Positions 7,988-17,232 of a stretch of 64,000 nt of DNA are shown piece by piece. A program made the translations under genes and the position numbers. Each line of letters begins with the position of its first letter. The stretch's first letter is position 1. The DNA is taken from assembly GCA_947624065.1 (NCBI GenBank), contig CANQIO010000003.1, forward strand, positions 1 to 64,000. Reading direction: 5' to 3'. Source of the DNA: an uncultured Oscillospiraceae bacterium. GTDB taxonomy: Bacteria > Bacillota > Clostridia > Oscillospirales > Oscillospiraceae. The notes under the pieces are model-generated. The model saw only the letters and a list, made by a program, of their open reading frames with translations. It made no database searches and was not told the origin of the DNA.

Positions 7988-8662
7988 ATGGAGTTGACGC
8001 TGGAGGAACGGATCGCGCTGGTCCGGGAGAACATCGACCGCGCCGCCAACGGCCGGCCCGTCACGCTGGTGGGCGTGGCCAAGACCAAGCCGGGATCGCT
8101 GGTGGCCCGCGCCATCCGGGCGGGGATAGACGTCATCGGGGAGAATTACGTCCAGGAATTCCGGGAGAAGAGCGACGCCGGCGCCTATGAGGGCGCGGCG
8201 GTACATATCATCGGCCATTTGCAGCAGAACAAGGTGAAATACGTGGCCGGGAAGGTCGCCATGATCCAGTCGGTGGACTCCCGGGCCCTGCTGGAGGCGA
8301 TCGCCCGGCGGGCCGCGGCCATGGACACGACCCAGGACGTCCTCATCGAGGTGAACATCGGCCGCGAGCCCGGCAAGTCCGGCATCCTGCCGGAGGCGCT
8401 GGACGAGCTGCTGGGCGCCGCCGCCGGTCTGGCCGGCGTCCGGGTCCGGGGGCTGATGGCCATCCCGCCGGCAGAAAATACCAGAGCGTATTTTGCACCG
8501 ATGGTTCACCTTTTTGTTGACAATAACGAAAAAAAATACGATAATGTCTCTATGGACTTTTTGTCCATGGGCATGTCCGATGATTATGAAGACGCGATCC
8601 GCCAGGGCGCGAACATGGTCCGCGTCGGTTCTTTGCTGTTTGGTCCCCGGAACTATACATGA
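7988..8662 (+). CDS. ylmE: YggS/YlmE family PLP-binding protein
   Basis: 224 residues, the usual size of the PLP homeostasis protein family (PLPBP, YggS, YlmE). The PLP-lysine motif is VGVAKTKPG near residue 35. IGENYVQEF, HIIGHLQQNKVKYV, EVNIGREPGKSGI and FLSMGMSDDYEDAI are further family signatures. The gene sits directly before sepF and divIVA as in Firmicutes generally. The region 8470-8600 is much more AT-rich than its surroundings, although the frame and family match continue; it contains a promoter-like sequence (separate entry). GGAGG lies just before the ATG. Confidence 0.95.
   Translation: MELTLEERIALVRENIDRAANGRPVTLVGVAKTKPGSLVARAIRAGIDVIGENYVQEFREKSDAGAYEGAAVHIIGHLQQNKVKYVAGKVAMIQSVDSRALLEAIARRAAAMDTTQDVLIEVNIGREPGKSGILPEALDELLGAAAGLAGVRVRGLMAIPPAENTRAYFAPMVHLFVDNNEKKYDNVSMDFLSMGMSDDYEDAIRQGANMVRVGSLLFGPRNYT
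8517..8545 (+). promoter_or_regulatory. Promoter-like sequence inside ylmE, reading toward sepF
   Basis: A perfect TTGACA (8517-8522), 17-base spacer and GATAAT (8540-8545) lie within the coding sequence of ylmE in a locally AT-rich patch. It would begin a transcript roughly 130 bases before the sepF start codon. Such a match is unlikely in DNA this GC-rich, but activity is only inferred. Confidence 0.5.
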
Positions 8663-8680
8663 GAAAGCAGGAGGCACACC

Positions 8681-9196
8681 ATGGGGTTTTTGGATGAACT
8701 GAAAAAGCTGACTAAACCATACGACGAGGACGAGGATATCTTCGGCGGCGACCTTCAGGGCGGGGAGGATGACGACCCCACCATCATCGCGCCCAGGGTA
8801 GAGCGCCAGGAGCGGGCGGAAAAGGCCGAGCGCCGCAACCCCTTCGAGGACACGGATACCCCCATATTCGAAGAGCGCGCCCCCAAAAAAGAGAACAAAG
8901 TGGTGAACATCCACACCACCACCGCCGTGCAGGTGGTGCTCTCCAAGCCGGAGCGCTTCGAGCAGGCCGCGGAGATCGCGGACCATCTGCGGGAGAAGCG
9001 CACCGTCGTGATGAATCTGGAGACCACCAACAAGGATGTGGCCCGCCGCCTGGTGGACTTTCTGTCCGGCGTAGCCTATGCCAACGACGGCAAGATCAAG
9101 AAGGTCGCCATCAATACATACATCATCACCCCCTTCAACGTGGATATCATGGGCGACCTGATCGACGAGCTGGAAAACAACGGGGTCTATATCTGA
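8681..9196 (+). CDS. sepF: Cell division protein SepF
   Basis: 171 residues. SepF polymerises into rings and anchors FtsZ to the membrane. The N-terminal MGFLDELKKLTKP start resembles the membrane-binding amphipathic segment. A charged linker follows (about residues 20-75). The SepF domain spans about residues 80-165 (VVLSKPERFEQAAEIADHL, TVVMNLE, RRLVDFLSGVAYANDGKI). AGGAGG lies before the ATG. It sits between ylmE and divIVA, a strongly conserved order. Confidence 0.96.
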   Translation: MGFLDELKKLTKPYDEDEDIFGGDLQGGEDDDPTIIAPRVERQERAEKAERRNPFEDTDTPIFEERAPKKENKVVNIHTTTAVQVVLSKPERFEQAAEIADHLREKRTVVMNLETTNKDVARRLVDFLSGVAYANDGKIKKVAINTYIITPFNVDIMGDLIDELENNGVYI

Positions 9197-9244
9197 CCGC
9201 GGATCTGGCCCCGCGCCCCCCGTATATTTGAGAAAGGATAGGGT

Positions 9245-9988
9245 TTGGATATGGTCACAGCACAGGATATCCAGGAGAAAGTATTCGAGAGAGCCGGTAA
9301 AGGTTATAATATGGCCCAGGTCGACGAGTTTCTGGAGGAGCTCTCCGCCGATTTCACCACGCTGGCCAAGGAGAACACGGCTTTGAAGGCCAAGCTGAAG
9401 GTCCTGGTCCAGAAGGTGGACGAGTACCGCCAGACGGAGGACTCCATGCGTCTGGCCCTTCTCTCCGCCCAGAAGCTCAGCTCCCAGATCGAGACGGATG
9501 CCCGGGAGAAGGCCGACACGGTCGTGGCCGACGCCCAGGCCTATGCCGACCGGCTCACCCGCCAGGTGTCCGACGGCATGGCCAACGAGGAGGCCAAGCT
9601 GGAGGAGGCCAAGAAGGCCACCAACCGGTTCTTCGACCATATGCGCTCCGTCTGCCAGAAGCAGATCGAGTTCTATGACAAGCTCAGCCAGATGCAGCTG
9701 GTGGGCGGCGAAGCCGCCGCGCAGCCCGAGCCCGAACCGGAACCCCAGCCGGAGCCCGCCGCCAGAGCTGCCAAGCCCGTGAACATGGAGGAGACCGTGC
9801 GCTCCATCGCCGCCTCCGCCGCGGAGGCCGCCCTGGACGAGCCCGAACCGGAGGAGCCCGAGGCCCCCGCCCAGGAGGACGCGTCCGACGAGGACGAGCC
9901 CACCCGCCTGTTCCCCGGCGGCCACGGCCAGCGCGGAAAAAAGAAAAAGCGCAGCTTTGACGATTTCAGCTTCGACGACGACATCTGA
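9245..9988 (+). CDS. divIVA: DivIVA-domain protein
   Basis: 247 residues if started at TTG 9245, which lies six bases after AAAGGA; an ATG two codons later (9251) is 12 bases from that site and is the alternative. N-terminal DivIVA domain: TAQDIQEKVFERAGKGYNMA, VDEFLEEL, then a long coiled coil to about residue 150. The C-terminal 90 residues are rich in Pro/Glu/Ala and end in KKKKRSFDDFSFDDDI. DivIVA marks curved membrane at poles and septa and steers division and wall synthesis. The acidic/aromatic ending may be a partner-binding tail. Confidence 0.93.
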   Translation: MDMVTAQDIQEKVFERAGKGYNMAQVDEFLEELSADFTTLAKENTALKAKLKVLVQKVDEYRQTEDSMRLALLSAQKLSSQIETDAREKADTVVADAQAYADRLTRQVSDGMANEEAKLEEAKKATNRFFDHMRSVCQKQIEFYDKLSQMQLVGGEAAAQPEPEPEPQPEPAARAAKPVNMEETVRSIAASAAEAALDEPEPEEPEAPAQEDASDEDEPTRLFPGGHGQRGKKKKRSFDDFSFDDDI

Positions 9989-10060
9989 TCCACATCGCCA
10001 TCCGGGGCGGAGCATCCAGCTCCGCCCTTGCAAACTATATCTGCCTTGGAGAGAAGAACT

Positions 10061-12883
10061 ATGCCCACCGATTTCAACGCCACCGTAAACCTGCCCAAAA
10101 CCGATTTCCCCATGCGCGCCGGCCTGCCCAAGCGGGAGCCGGATATGCTCAAAGCGTGGGAGGACATGGACCTGTACCATGAGATCCTCAAGAAAAACGA
10201 GGGCAAGCCCTCGTTCATCCTCCATGACGGCCCCCCGTTCTCCAACGGCGGCCTGCACATGGGCACCGCCCTGAACAAGTGCCTGAAGGATTTCATCGTC
10301 CGCTATAAGTCCATGTCGGGCTTCCAGGCCCCCTATACCCCCGGCTGGGACAACCACGGCATGCCCATCGAGTCGGCCATCATCAAGGAGCAGAAGCTCA
10401 ACCACAAGGCCATGAGCGTGTCCGAATTCCGCAACGCCTGCCACGACTATGCCGCCCACTATCTGGACGTGCAGCGCCAGGGCTTCAAGCGCCTGGGCGT
10501 GCTGGGCGATTGGGAAAAGCCCTACCGGACCATGGACCCCAAGTTCGAGGCCCAGGAGATCAAGGTATTCGGCCGGATGTATGAGAAGGGCTACATCTAC
10601 AAGGGCAAGAAGCCCGTCTATTGGTGCCCCAAGGACGAGACGGCCCTGGCCGAGGCGGAGATCGAGTACAGTGACGACCCCGTCACCACCATTTTTGTGA
10701 AGTTCCGGGTCAAGGACGATCTGGGAAAGCTCAGCGCCATCGAGCCGCTGGACAACATCTACTTCGTCATCTGGACCACCACCACCTGGACCATCCCGGG
10801 GAACCTGGCCATCTGCCTGAACCCCGCCTACGACTATACCCTGACCCGCGCCTCCAACGGCGAGGTCTACATCATGGCCAGGGAGCTGGCGGAGCCGGTC
10901 CTCAAAAAGGCCGGCCTGGAGGTACAGGAGGTCCTGGCCACCTTCAAGGGCGCCGAGCTGGAGCTCATGACCGCCCAGCACCCCCTCTTCGACCAGACCA
11001 GTCTGGTGATCCTGGGCGACCACGTCACCCTGGACGCCGGCACCGGCTGCGTGCACACCGCGCCGGCCTATGGCGCCGACGACTTCTTCGTCTGCCAGAA
11101 GTATCCCCAGATCCCCTCCGGCCGGGACCTGGTGGTCAACGTGGACGACACCGGCCGCTTCACCGCCGACGCCGGGAAATACGAGGGCCTCAGCGTTTTG
11201 AAAGCCCATGAGCCCATTTTCGCGGATCTGGTCTCCTGCGGCGCCATCCTGGCCTCCGAGGACATCACCCACTCCTATCCCCACTGCTGGCGGTGCAAGA
11301 ACCCCATCATCTTCCGGGCCACGGACCAGTGGTTCTGCTCTGTGGACGCCTTCAAGGAGGACGCCGTGCGGGCCGCCCGCAAGGTCCAGTGGAACCCCGA
11401 GTGGGGCGCGGACCGGATGGAGAGCATGATCCGGGAGCGGGCCGACTGGTGCATCAGCCGCCAGCGCCGCTGGGGCCTGCCCATCCCGGTGTTCTACTGC
11501 GCCGACTGCGGCAAGCCCGTCTGCACCCCGGAGACCATCGAGTCCGTCAGCCGCATCTTCGGCGAGAAGGGCTCCAACGCCTGGTTCGACATGACCGCCC
11601 AGGAGTTGCTGCCGGCGGGCTTCGTCTGCCCCCACTGCGGCGGGAAGGTCACCGAGAAGGAGACCGACACCCTGGACGGCTGGTTCGACTCCGGCTCCAC
11701 CCACGTGGCGTCCATGGAGCTGGACGCCCCCGGCGTCTGGCCGGCGGACCTCTATCTGGAGGGCGGCGACCAGTTCCGCGGCTGGTTCCAGTCCAGTCTG
11801 CTGACCGCCGTGGCCACCAAGGGCGACGCCCCCTATCGGTCCGTGCTGTGCCACGGCTGGACCGTGGACGGCGAGGGCCGGGCCATGCACAAGAGCCTTG
11901 GAAACGGCGTCTCCCCCGACGAACTCACCGCCAAATACGGCGCCGATCTGTGCCGCCTCTGGGCCGCCAGCGCCGATTTCCGGCTGGATATGCGCTGCTC
12001 CGACGCCATCTTCAAGCAGCTGAGCGACAAATACCTGAAGATCCGCAACACCGCCCGGTTCATCCTGGGCAACCTGGACGGGTTCGATCCCGACCGGGAC
12101 CTGGTGCCCTATGCCGCGCTGCAGCCCATCGACCGGTGGGCCCTGAGCCGGGCCGCCGCGCTCATCGACAAGTGCCTGGCCAGCTACGAGAAATACGAGT
12201 TCTGGTCCGTCACCTACGCCATCCACAATTTCTGCGTGGTGGACATGTCCAACGTGTACATGGACATCGTGAAGGATCGGCTGTACTGCGACGCCGCCGC
12301 GGGCCCTGCCCGCCGGGCCGCCCAGAGCGCGCTCTGGCTCATCCTGGACGCCATGGTGCGGCTGCTGGCCCCCATTCTGTCCTTTACCGCCAACGAGATC
12401 TGGCTGGCCATGCCCCACCGCGCCGGTGACGACGCCCGCCACGTGATGCTCAACGACATGCCCTCCGGCCACGCCGAGTGGGCCCTCAGCGAGGAGGACG
12501 CCGCCTTCTGGGAGGACTGCCTGCGCCTGCGCACGGACGTGAACAAGGCGCTGGAGCTGGCCCGGGCCGACAAGACCATCGGCAAGCCCCTGGAGGCCAA
12601 GGTCACCCTCCATGTGGGACCCCAGGCCAAGGCCGCCATGGACCGGATCGCCGCCCAACCCCTGGAGAGCTTCTTCATCGTCTCCGAGGCGGAGATCACC
12701 GACGGCGAGGGCGCCGGCTGGGCCGGCACGGAGCTGCCCGGCGTGACCGTGGAGGTAGAGCCCTCCCGGCTGCCCAAGTGCCCCCGCTGCTGGACCCACA
12801 GCGCCACGGTGGGCAGCGACGGCGATTACCCCGAACTCTGCGCCCGGTGCGCCGGCGCGCTGAAATACGTTCCCGTGCCCTGA
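10061..12883 (+). CDS. ileS: Isoleucyl-tRNA synthetase IleS
   Basis: 940 residues from the ATG at 10061 with GGAGAGAAG upstream; an in-frame TTG at 10028 is less likely. Class I motifs are visible: PPFSNGGLHMGTAL (HIGH region) and MHKSLGNGVSP (KMSKS region). The editing domain contains TTTWTIPGNLA. WFDSGSTH and GGDQFRGWFQSS are IleS/ValS hallmarks. The C-terminal zinc finger is CPRCWTHS plus CARCAGALK. It attaches Ile to its tRNA. No T-box leader is present in the 72 bases before it, so expression probably comes from the upstream division genes. Confidence 0.98.
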   Translation: MPTDFNATVNLPKTDFPMRAGLPKREPDMLKAWEDMDLYHEILKKNEGKPSFILHDGPPFSNGGLHMGTALNKCLKDFIVRYKSMSGFQAPYTPGWDNHGMPIESAIIKEQKLNHKAMSVSEFRNACHDYAAHYLDVQRQGFKRLGVLGDWEKPYRTMDPKFEAQEIKVFGRMYEKGYIYKGKKPVYWCPKDETALAEAEIEYSDDPVTTIFVKFRVKDDLGKLSAIEPLDNIYFVIWTTTTWTIPGNLAICLNPAYDYTLTRASNGEVYIMARELAEPVLKKAGLEVQEVLATFKGAELELMTAQHPLFDQTSLVILGDHVTLDAGTGCVHTAPAYGADDFFVCQKYPQIPSGRDLVVNVDDTGRFTADAGKYEGLSVLKAHEPIFADLVSCGAILASEDITHSYPHCWRCKNPIIFRATDQWFCSVDAFKEDAVRAARKVQWNPEWGADRMESMIRERADWCISRQRRWGLPIPVFYCADCGKPVCTPETIESVSRIFGEKGSNAWFDMTAQELLPAGFVCPHCGGKVTEKETDTLDGWFDSGSTHVASMELDAPGVWPADLYLEGGDQFRGWFQSSLLTAVATKGDAPYRSVLCHGWTVDGEGRAMHKSLGNGVSPDELTAKYGADLCRLWAASADFRLDMRCSDAIFKQLSDKYLKIRNTARFILGNLDGFDPDRDLVPYAALQPIDRWALSRAAALIDKCLASYEKYEFWSVTYAIHNFCVVDMSNVYMDIVKDRLYCDAAAGPARRAAQSALWLILDAMVRLLAPILSFTANEIWLAMPHRAGDDARHVMLNDMPSGHAEWALSEEDAAFWEDCLRLRTDVNKALELARADKTIGKPLEAKVTLHVGPQAKAAMDRIAAQPLESFFIVSEAEITDGEGAGWAGTELPGVTVEVEPSRLPKCPRCWTHSATVGSDGDYPELCARCAGALKYVPVP

Positions 12884-12929
12884 GCCGCCGGCCCGGGCCG
12901 CCGGGAGATACACTTAGGAGGAACGACCG

Positions 12930-13892
12930 ATGATCTACTCGATCGTGGCCGCTCTGGTCCTGATCCTGGACCAGGCGGTGAAACTATGGACGACCAACAA
13001 CATCCCCCTCGGGGCCACCGGTGAGGACTGCGTGCAGCTGATCCCCGGCGTGCTCCATATGACCAACGTCCACAACACGGGCGCCGCGTTCAGCATCCTG
13101 GCCAACGCCACCTGGTTTTTGGTGGCGGTATCCGTGCTGTTCATCATCGGCATCATCGTGCTCATCAATATGGAGATCATCAACACCAAGTTCGGCCGCT
13201 GGACGGCCGTGCTGGTGATGGCCGGCGCGCTGGGCAACGCCATCGACCGCGTGTTCTACCACTACGTGGTGGACATGTTCGAGATCGAGCTGTTCAGCTT
13301 CGCGGTGTTCAACGTGGCGGATATCTTCATCACCGTCTGCGGTATCCTGTTCTGCATCCATGTGATCGTCTACCGGGACCCGGCGGCTGCCACGGCCGCG
13401 CCCAAGAAGGCCAAGCAGCCCAAACAGCCCAAGCAGGCCAGGATCCGGGAGGCCGAGCCGGAGGAGGATCTCCCCGCCGAGCCCGCCCGCGGTCGCAGGA
13501 GCCATACCGTCAAGCCCAGGGAGAAGGACGATCCCTACGCCAACATCCCCCACCGGGGCGAGCATCGCACCCTGGCCGACGAGCTGCAGCTGGCCGATCC
13601 GGACGACCCCTTCGCGGAATGGGGCTTTGGCGGGCCGGATGAGGCCCCGAAGGCCACGGCCGCTCCCCGCCGGGCTCCGGCCAAGGCGGAGGCCCCCGCG
13701 CCCCGGCGCCAGAAGGCGGCGCCTGTGGAGGCCGACGACTGGGACGAGCCGGAGATCCCCGCTCCGCGCAGGGCGGCGCCCAAGACGCCGGCGGCCCCGG
13801 CCAAGCCCGCCGCTCCCGCCTCCAAGGCGCCGGCGCTGGACCTGGAGGAGTATTCCCTGGAGGACATCCTGTCCGAGTTCCGGGACATCTGA
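12930..13892 (+). CDS. lspA: Signal peptidase II LspA with long C-terminal cytoplasmic tail
   Basis: 320 residues; normal LspA is about 150-170. The first 150 residues are the enzyme: four membrane segments, NVHNTGAAFSIL, catalytic aspartates in GALGNAIDRV and FNVADIFI. It cleaves the signal peptide of lipoproteins after Lgt has lipidated them; lgt is at 18364-19242. The remaining 170 residues are Pro/Ala/Arg/Lys-rich and low-complexity, with acidic patches, ending in LDLEEYSLEDILSEFRDI. The tail follows the last membrane helix, so it should face the cytoplasm. The stop overlaps the next ATG as TGATG. Confidence 0.95.
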   Translation: MIYSIVAALVLILDQAVKLWTTNNIPLGATGEDCVQLIPGVLHMTNVHNTGAAFSILANATWFLVAVSVLFIIGIIVLINMEIINTKFGRWTAVLVMAGALGNAIDRVFYHYVVDMFEIELFSFAVFNVADIFITVCGILFCIHVIVYRDPAAATAAPKKAKQPKQPKQARIREAEPEEDLPAEPARGRRSHTVKPREKDDPYANIPHRGEHRTLADELQLADPDDPFAEWGFGGPDEAPKATAAPRRAPAKAEAPAPRRQKAAPVEADDWDEPEIPAPRRAAPKTPAAPAKPAAPASKAPALDLEEYSLEDILSEFRDI

Positions 13893-14806
13893 TGGACAAG
13901 ACCATACTGATAACGGCACAGGAGAGCGGCGAGAGGATCGACGCTCTCCTTGCGCGCCAGGAGGATATCCGCAGCCGCAGCGCCGCGGCGAAGCTGCTGG
14001 AGGCCGGGCTCGTGACCTGGCACGGCGCGCCTTTGCGGAAAAATCACCGCACCGCCGCCGGGGAGGTATACGCCGTCACCGTGCCCCAGGCAGCGCCGGC
14101 CGCCGCCCTGGCCCAGGACATCCCCCTGGACGTGGTCTATGAGGACGGGGACGTGATCGTGGTGAACAAGCCCCGGGGCCTGGTGGTCCACCCCGCCCCC
14201 GGCCATCCGGACGGGACACTGGTGAACGCCCTGCTGGCCCACTGCGGGGACTCCCTCTCCGGCGTGGGCGGCGAGCTGCGCCCCGGCATCGTCCACCGCA
14301 TCGACAAGGACACCAGCGGCCTGATCATCGCCGCGAAAAACGACCGGGCCCACGAGGCCCTGTCCGCCCAGCTGAAGGACCGGAGCCTGTCCCGGGTCTA
14401 CGACGCGGTGTGCCACGGCGGCTTCCACGATGACGCCGGCACCGTGGACGCGCCCATCGGCCGGGACCCGAGAAACCGCCAGCGCATGGCCGTGACGGAC
14501 AAAAACTCCCGGCCGGCCGTCACCCATTGGCAGGTGCTGAGCCGCTATGCCCGACACACCTATATCCGCTGCCACCTGGAGACCGGCCGCACCCACCAGA
14601 TCCGGGTCCACATGGCCTATACCGGCCACCCCCTGCTGGGGGACACGGTCTATGGCGGCCGGAGGGACAAGGGTCTGGAAAGCCAGTGCCTGCACGCCCG
14701 GGGCCTGCGGTTCATCCACCCCGCTACCGGCGCGCCCATCGAGCTTTGGACCGACCTGCCGGACTGGTTCCGGGAGGTCCTGGACAAGCTGGGCCCCCCG
14801 CTCTGA
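13892..14806 (+). CDS. RluA/RluD-family pseudouridine synthase
   Basis: 304 residues. An N-terminal S4 RNA-binding segment (about residues 12-75, RIDALLARQEDIRSRSAA) precedes the catalytic domain with the signature HRIDKDTSGLIIAAK; its aspartate is the nucleophile. GRTHQIRVHMAYTGHPLLGD is the second family signature. The family isomerises uridine in 23S rRNA (RluD-type) or tRNA. In Firmicutes this gene (YlyB) follows lspA, as here, with overlapping start and stop codons. Confidence 0.94.
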   Translation: MDKTILITAQESGERIDALLARQEDIRSRSAAAKLLEAGLVTWHGAPLRKNHRTAAGEVYAVTVPQAAPAAALAQDIPLDVVYEDGDVIVVNKPRGLVVHPAPGHPDGTLVNALLAHCGDSLSGVGGELRPGIVHRIDKDTSGLIIAAKNDRAHEALSAQLKDRSLSRVYDAVCHGGFHDDAGTVDAPIGRDPRNRQRMAVTDKNSRPAVTHWQVLSRYARHTYIRCHLETGRTHQIRVHMAYTGHPLLGDTVYGGRRDKGLESQCLHARGLRFIHPATGAPIELWTDLPDWFREVLDKLGPPL

Positions 14807-14860
14807 GGGCCCGATAGAATAAGACCGCTCCCATCTCAACAGACGCCGTGAGGAACGCCT

Positions 14861-16759
14861 ATGCTCGCTCTGCTTCTCTATCTGCTGTTCGGCCAGCTTC
14901 TGGCCTGGCGCATGCTGCCCGCCTTTCGGCCGGCGGTACGGTGCTGGCTGGGGCTGGTATTTGGCTGTGTGGCCCTGATGTGGATGCCCTGCCTGTTCGC
15001 GTTTTTCACCGGCTTCACCGTCACGGCTCAATATATGGCCCTGGCCCTGGCGGCCGTCGGCTCGGCGGCGCTGGTGCCATGGAAAAAGGCCCCCTCTCTG
15101 CGTTCGGCACGGCCCCGCCTGCCCCAGATGGGCCGGAGCGACCTGGCCGGGCTGCTGGCGGCGCTGCTGGCCACGGCCTTCTGCGGCTATCTGCTGCTGA
15201 CCCATGTGCTGATGCCCCATGAGGACGGAAGCCTCTGGGTGGGGCAGAGCACCTATGGGGACCTGGCCATGCACCTGGGATTCGTGGAGAGCCTCTATCG
15301 GCAGGGACAGTTCCCGCCGGAGTACAGCATCTTCCCCGGCCAGATCCTGGACTATCCCTTCCTGGTGGACGCCGCCTCCGCCAGCCTGCGGTTTTTCGGG
15401 CTGAGTCTGCGCATGGCGGTGATCGTGCCCAGCCTGGCGATGCTGCTGGGGGTGTTCTGGGGCTTCTGGCTGCTGGCGGACAAGCTCATCGGCAAACTGG
15501 CACCCACCGTGGCGGCCTGGCTGCTGTTCGTATTCAACGGCGGCTTCGGTTTTCTCTGGTTCCTCTCCGGAAAATACAGCCTCCACGATCTGCTCACCGG
15601 CTTTTACGTCACGCCCACCAACCTGGTGGAGGAGGACCTGCGCTGGGTGAACGTGATCTGCGACATGCTGATCCCCCAGCGGACCACCATGGCCGGCTGG
15701 TGCGTGGGGCTCGCCGCCATCTATCTGCTCATCACGGTGCTGGAAAAGACCATGAATGGGGAGGACTGCCGTCGGGAGACGGTCAGTCTGGCCGTCACCG
15801 CCGGGTCCATGCCCATGATCCACACCCACACCTTCCTGGCGCTGGGGGTGCTGTCCGGGGTCTGGTTCTTCGCCTGGCTGGGCAAGGCCCGCCGGGAGGG
15901 ACGGGCGGCGGCGCTGGTGAAAAATTATGTGCTCTATGGCGTGATCTGCCTCGCCCTGGCCCTGCCCCAGCTCATCGCCTGGACCTTCGACGCCGCCGGC
16001 ACCGGCCGGCTGATCTGGTTCAATCCCGGCTGGGTCCATGGGGACACGCCATGGCTGCTGTTCTGGATCATCAACGGCGGCGTGGTGTTCTGCGCCATGC
16101 TGCCCATGCTGTTCTTCCTGCGGGGGGACCGGCTGCGGCTGTTTTTGGGGGCGGCGGCCCTGTTCGCCCTGGGGAACCTGGTGGCCTTCCAGCCCAACCC
16201 CTATGACGACAACAAGCTCCTGTACATCTGGTTCATGATCGCCGACATCCAGGTCTGCGCCTGGCTGTGGGAGCTGCTGCAAAAGGTGCGGCCCCGCGCC
16301 CTGGCGTCCGCCGCAGCGGCGGCGCTGTTGGTGCTGGGCACCCTCTCGGGGGCCATGTCCCTGCTGCGGGAGGCTGTCAGCGAGTATCAGCTGTTCTCCC
16401 GGGCCCAGGTGGAGGCAGCGGATTTCATCACGGAGAACACCCCGGCGGACAGCCTGTTCCTCACCGCCGTCACCCATGTCAATCCGCCGGCGGTATTGTC
16501 GGGGCGGAACATCCTGTGCGGGCCGGGGCTGTACCTCTATTACCACGGCGTCGACTACGCCGAACGGGAGAGCCAGGTGGGCCGGATGTTCCAGGACGGA
16601 GAGGCCTTTGAGACCTACGCCCGCGTGTACGGCGTCGATTACGTGTATATCAGCCAGTCGGAGCGGAGCGCCTACGCGGTGGACATGGACTATTTCACCC
16701 AGAACTATCCCCTGATCTACAGCCAGGACGGCATCAGCATCTTCCAAATCACGACATAA
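14861..16759 (+). CDS. Polytopic membrane protein, GT-C glycosyltransferase-like
   Basis: 632 residues with about ten or more predicted membrane segments. The first extracytoplasmic loop carries YGDLAMHLGFVESLYRQG, an acidic DLxxH pattern at the position where GT-C enzymes keep their catalytic acid. The C-terminal 130 residues form a soluble-looking domain (FITENTPADSLFLTA, YGVDYVYISQSE), a layout common in GT-C enzymes that use polyprenyl-phosphate sugars. The gene precedes a lipoprotein and a GtrA flippase-like gene, which fits envelope glycan transfer. The exact family is not recognised and the activity is inferred. Confidence 0.6.
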   Translation: MLALLLYLLFGQLLAWRMLPAFRPAVRCWLGLVFGCVALMWMPCLFAFFTGFTVTAQYMALALAAVGSAALVPWKKAPSLRSARPRLPQMGRSDLAGLLAALLATAFCGYLLLTHVLMPHEDGSLWVGQSTYGDLAMHLGFVESLYRQGQFPPEYSIFPGQILDYPFLVDAASASLRFFGLSLRMAVIVPSLAMLLGVFWGFWLLADKLIGKLAPTVAAWLLFVFNGGFGFLWFLSGKYSLHDLLTGFYVTPTNLVEEDLRWVNVICDMLIPQRTTMAGWCVGLAAIYLLITVLEKTMNGEDCRRETVSLAVTAGSMPMIHTHTFLALGVLSGVWFFAWLGKARREGRAAALVKNYVLYGVICLALALPQLIAWTFDAAGTGRLIWFNPGWVHGDTPWLLFWIINGGVVFCAMLPMLFFLRGDRLRLFLGAAALFALGNLVAFQPNPYDDNKLLYIWFMIADIQVCAWLWELLQKVRPRALASAAAAALLVLGTLSGAMSLLREAVSEYQLFSRAQVEAADFITENTPADSLFLTAVTHVNPPAVLSGRNILCGPGLYLYYHGVDYAERESQVGRMFQDGEAFETYARVYGVDYVYISQSERSAYAVDMDYFTQNYPLIYSQDGISIFQITT

Positions 16760-16770
16760 TGTGCTATACT
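16742..16770 (+). promoter_or_regulatory. Candidate promoter for lipoprotein-gtrA pair
   Basis: TTCCAA (16742-16747), 17-base spacer, TATACT (16765-16770) preceded by TGC. The extended -10 is good and the -35 poor. It overlaps the end of the GT-C-like gene and would start about 40 bases before the lipoprotein ATG. Confidence 0.4.
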
Positions 16771-16818
16771 AATGGGCGTTGAGACATGCCATCCCTTCGG
16801 CGAAAAAAGGAGATACAT

Positions 16819-17232
16819 ATGAAAAAACTGATCGCTGTTTTGATGCTGTTTGCCCTGCTGGCGGGCATGGCCGCCTGCAATAAAGCCCCGGCCGAGGCCG
16901 AACCCACGCCGGAGCCCACGCCGGACGAACAGGCCCTCCAGGCCGCCTCCGACACGAATACCGCCACCGCCGCCGCGGAGCACACGCCCCCCGTCTCCAG
17001 CACCGATGCCCAGACCTCCGAGGGCGACTACGGCAAGGCGCTGGCCTGCAAGGGCCGGCCCGTGGAAGAGCTCTATGCCGCCGTGGGCGAGCCTCTGTCG
17101 GAGCCCACCTACGGTCCCTCCTGCCTGGTAGAGGGCGGCGAGGACGGTATGCTGCTCTATGACGGGTTCTACGTCTGGACCGTCCGCACCGCCGAGGGCG
17201 AGACCGTGCATGAGGTGGGTCTGGACGAATGA
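16819..17232 (+). CDS. Small lipoprotein of unknown function
   Basis: 137 residues from the ATG at 16819, with AAAGGAG upstream; an earlier in-frame ATG lacks a ribosome site. A lipoprotein signal peptide MKKLIAVLMLFALLAGMAAC ends in the cysteine that Lgt and LspA would process. It is followed by a Pro/Glu/Thr-rich stretch and a short folded part (GRPVEELYAAVGEPLSEPTYG ending in WTVRTAEGETVHEVG). The last part resembles small beta domains of unknown function. Its stop overlaps the gtrA start as ATGA. Confidence 0.8.
   Translation: MKKLIAVLMLFALLAGMAACNKAPAEAEPTPEPTPDEQALQAASDTNTATAAAEHTPPVSSTDAQTSEGDYGKALACKGRPVEELYAAVGEPLSEPTYGPSCLVEGGEDGMLLYDGFYVWTVRTAEGETVHEVGLDE

Noticed and set aside
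9989..10060. Possible T-box riboswitch before ileS
   Set aside because: Only 72 bases are available and the T-box core sequence and terminator/antiterminator are absent.
7934..12913. Open frame of 1659 codons on the minus strand
   Set aside because: Antisense shadow of ylmE, sepF, divIVA and ileS, all of which have clear family motifs and ribosome sites.
13535..16747. Open frame of 1070 codons on the minus strand
   Set aside because: Shadow of lspA, the RluD-type gene and the GT-C-like gene; low-complexity translation without motifs.
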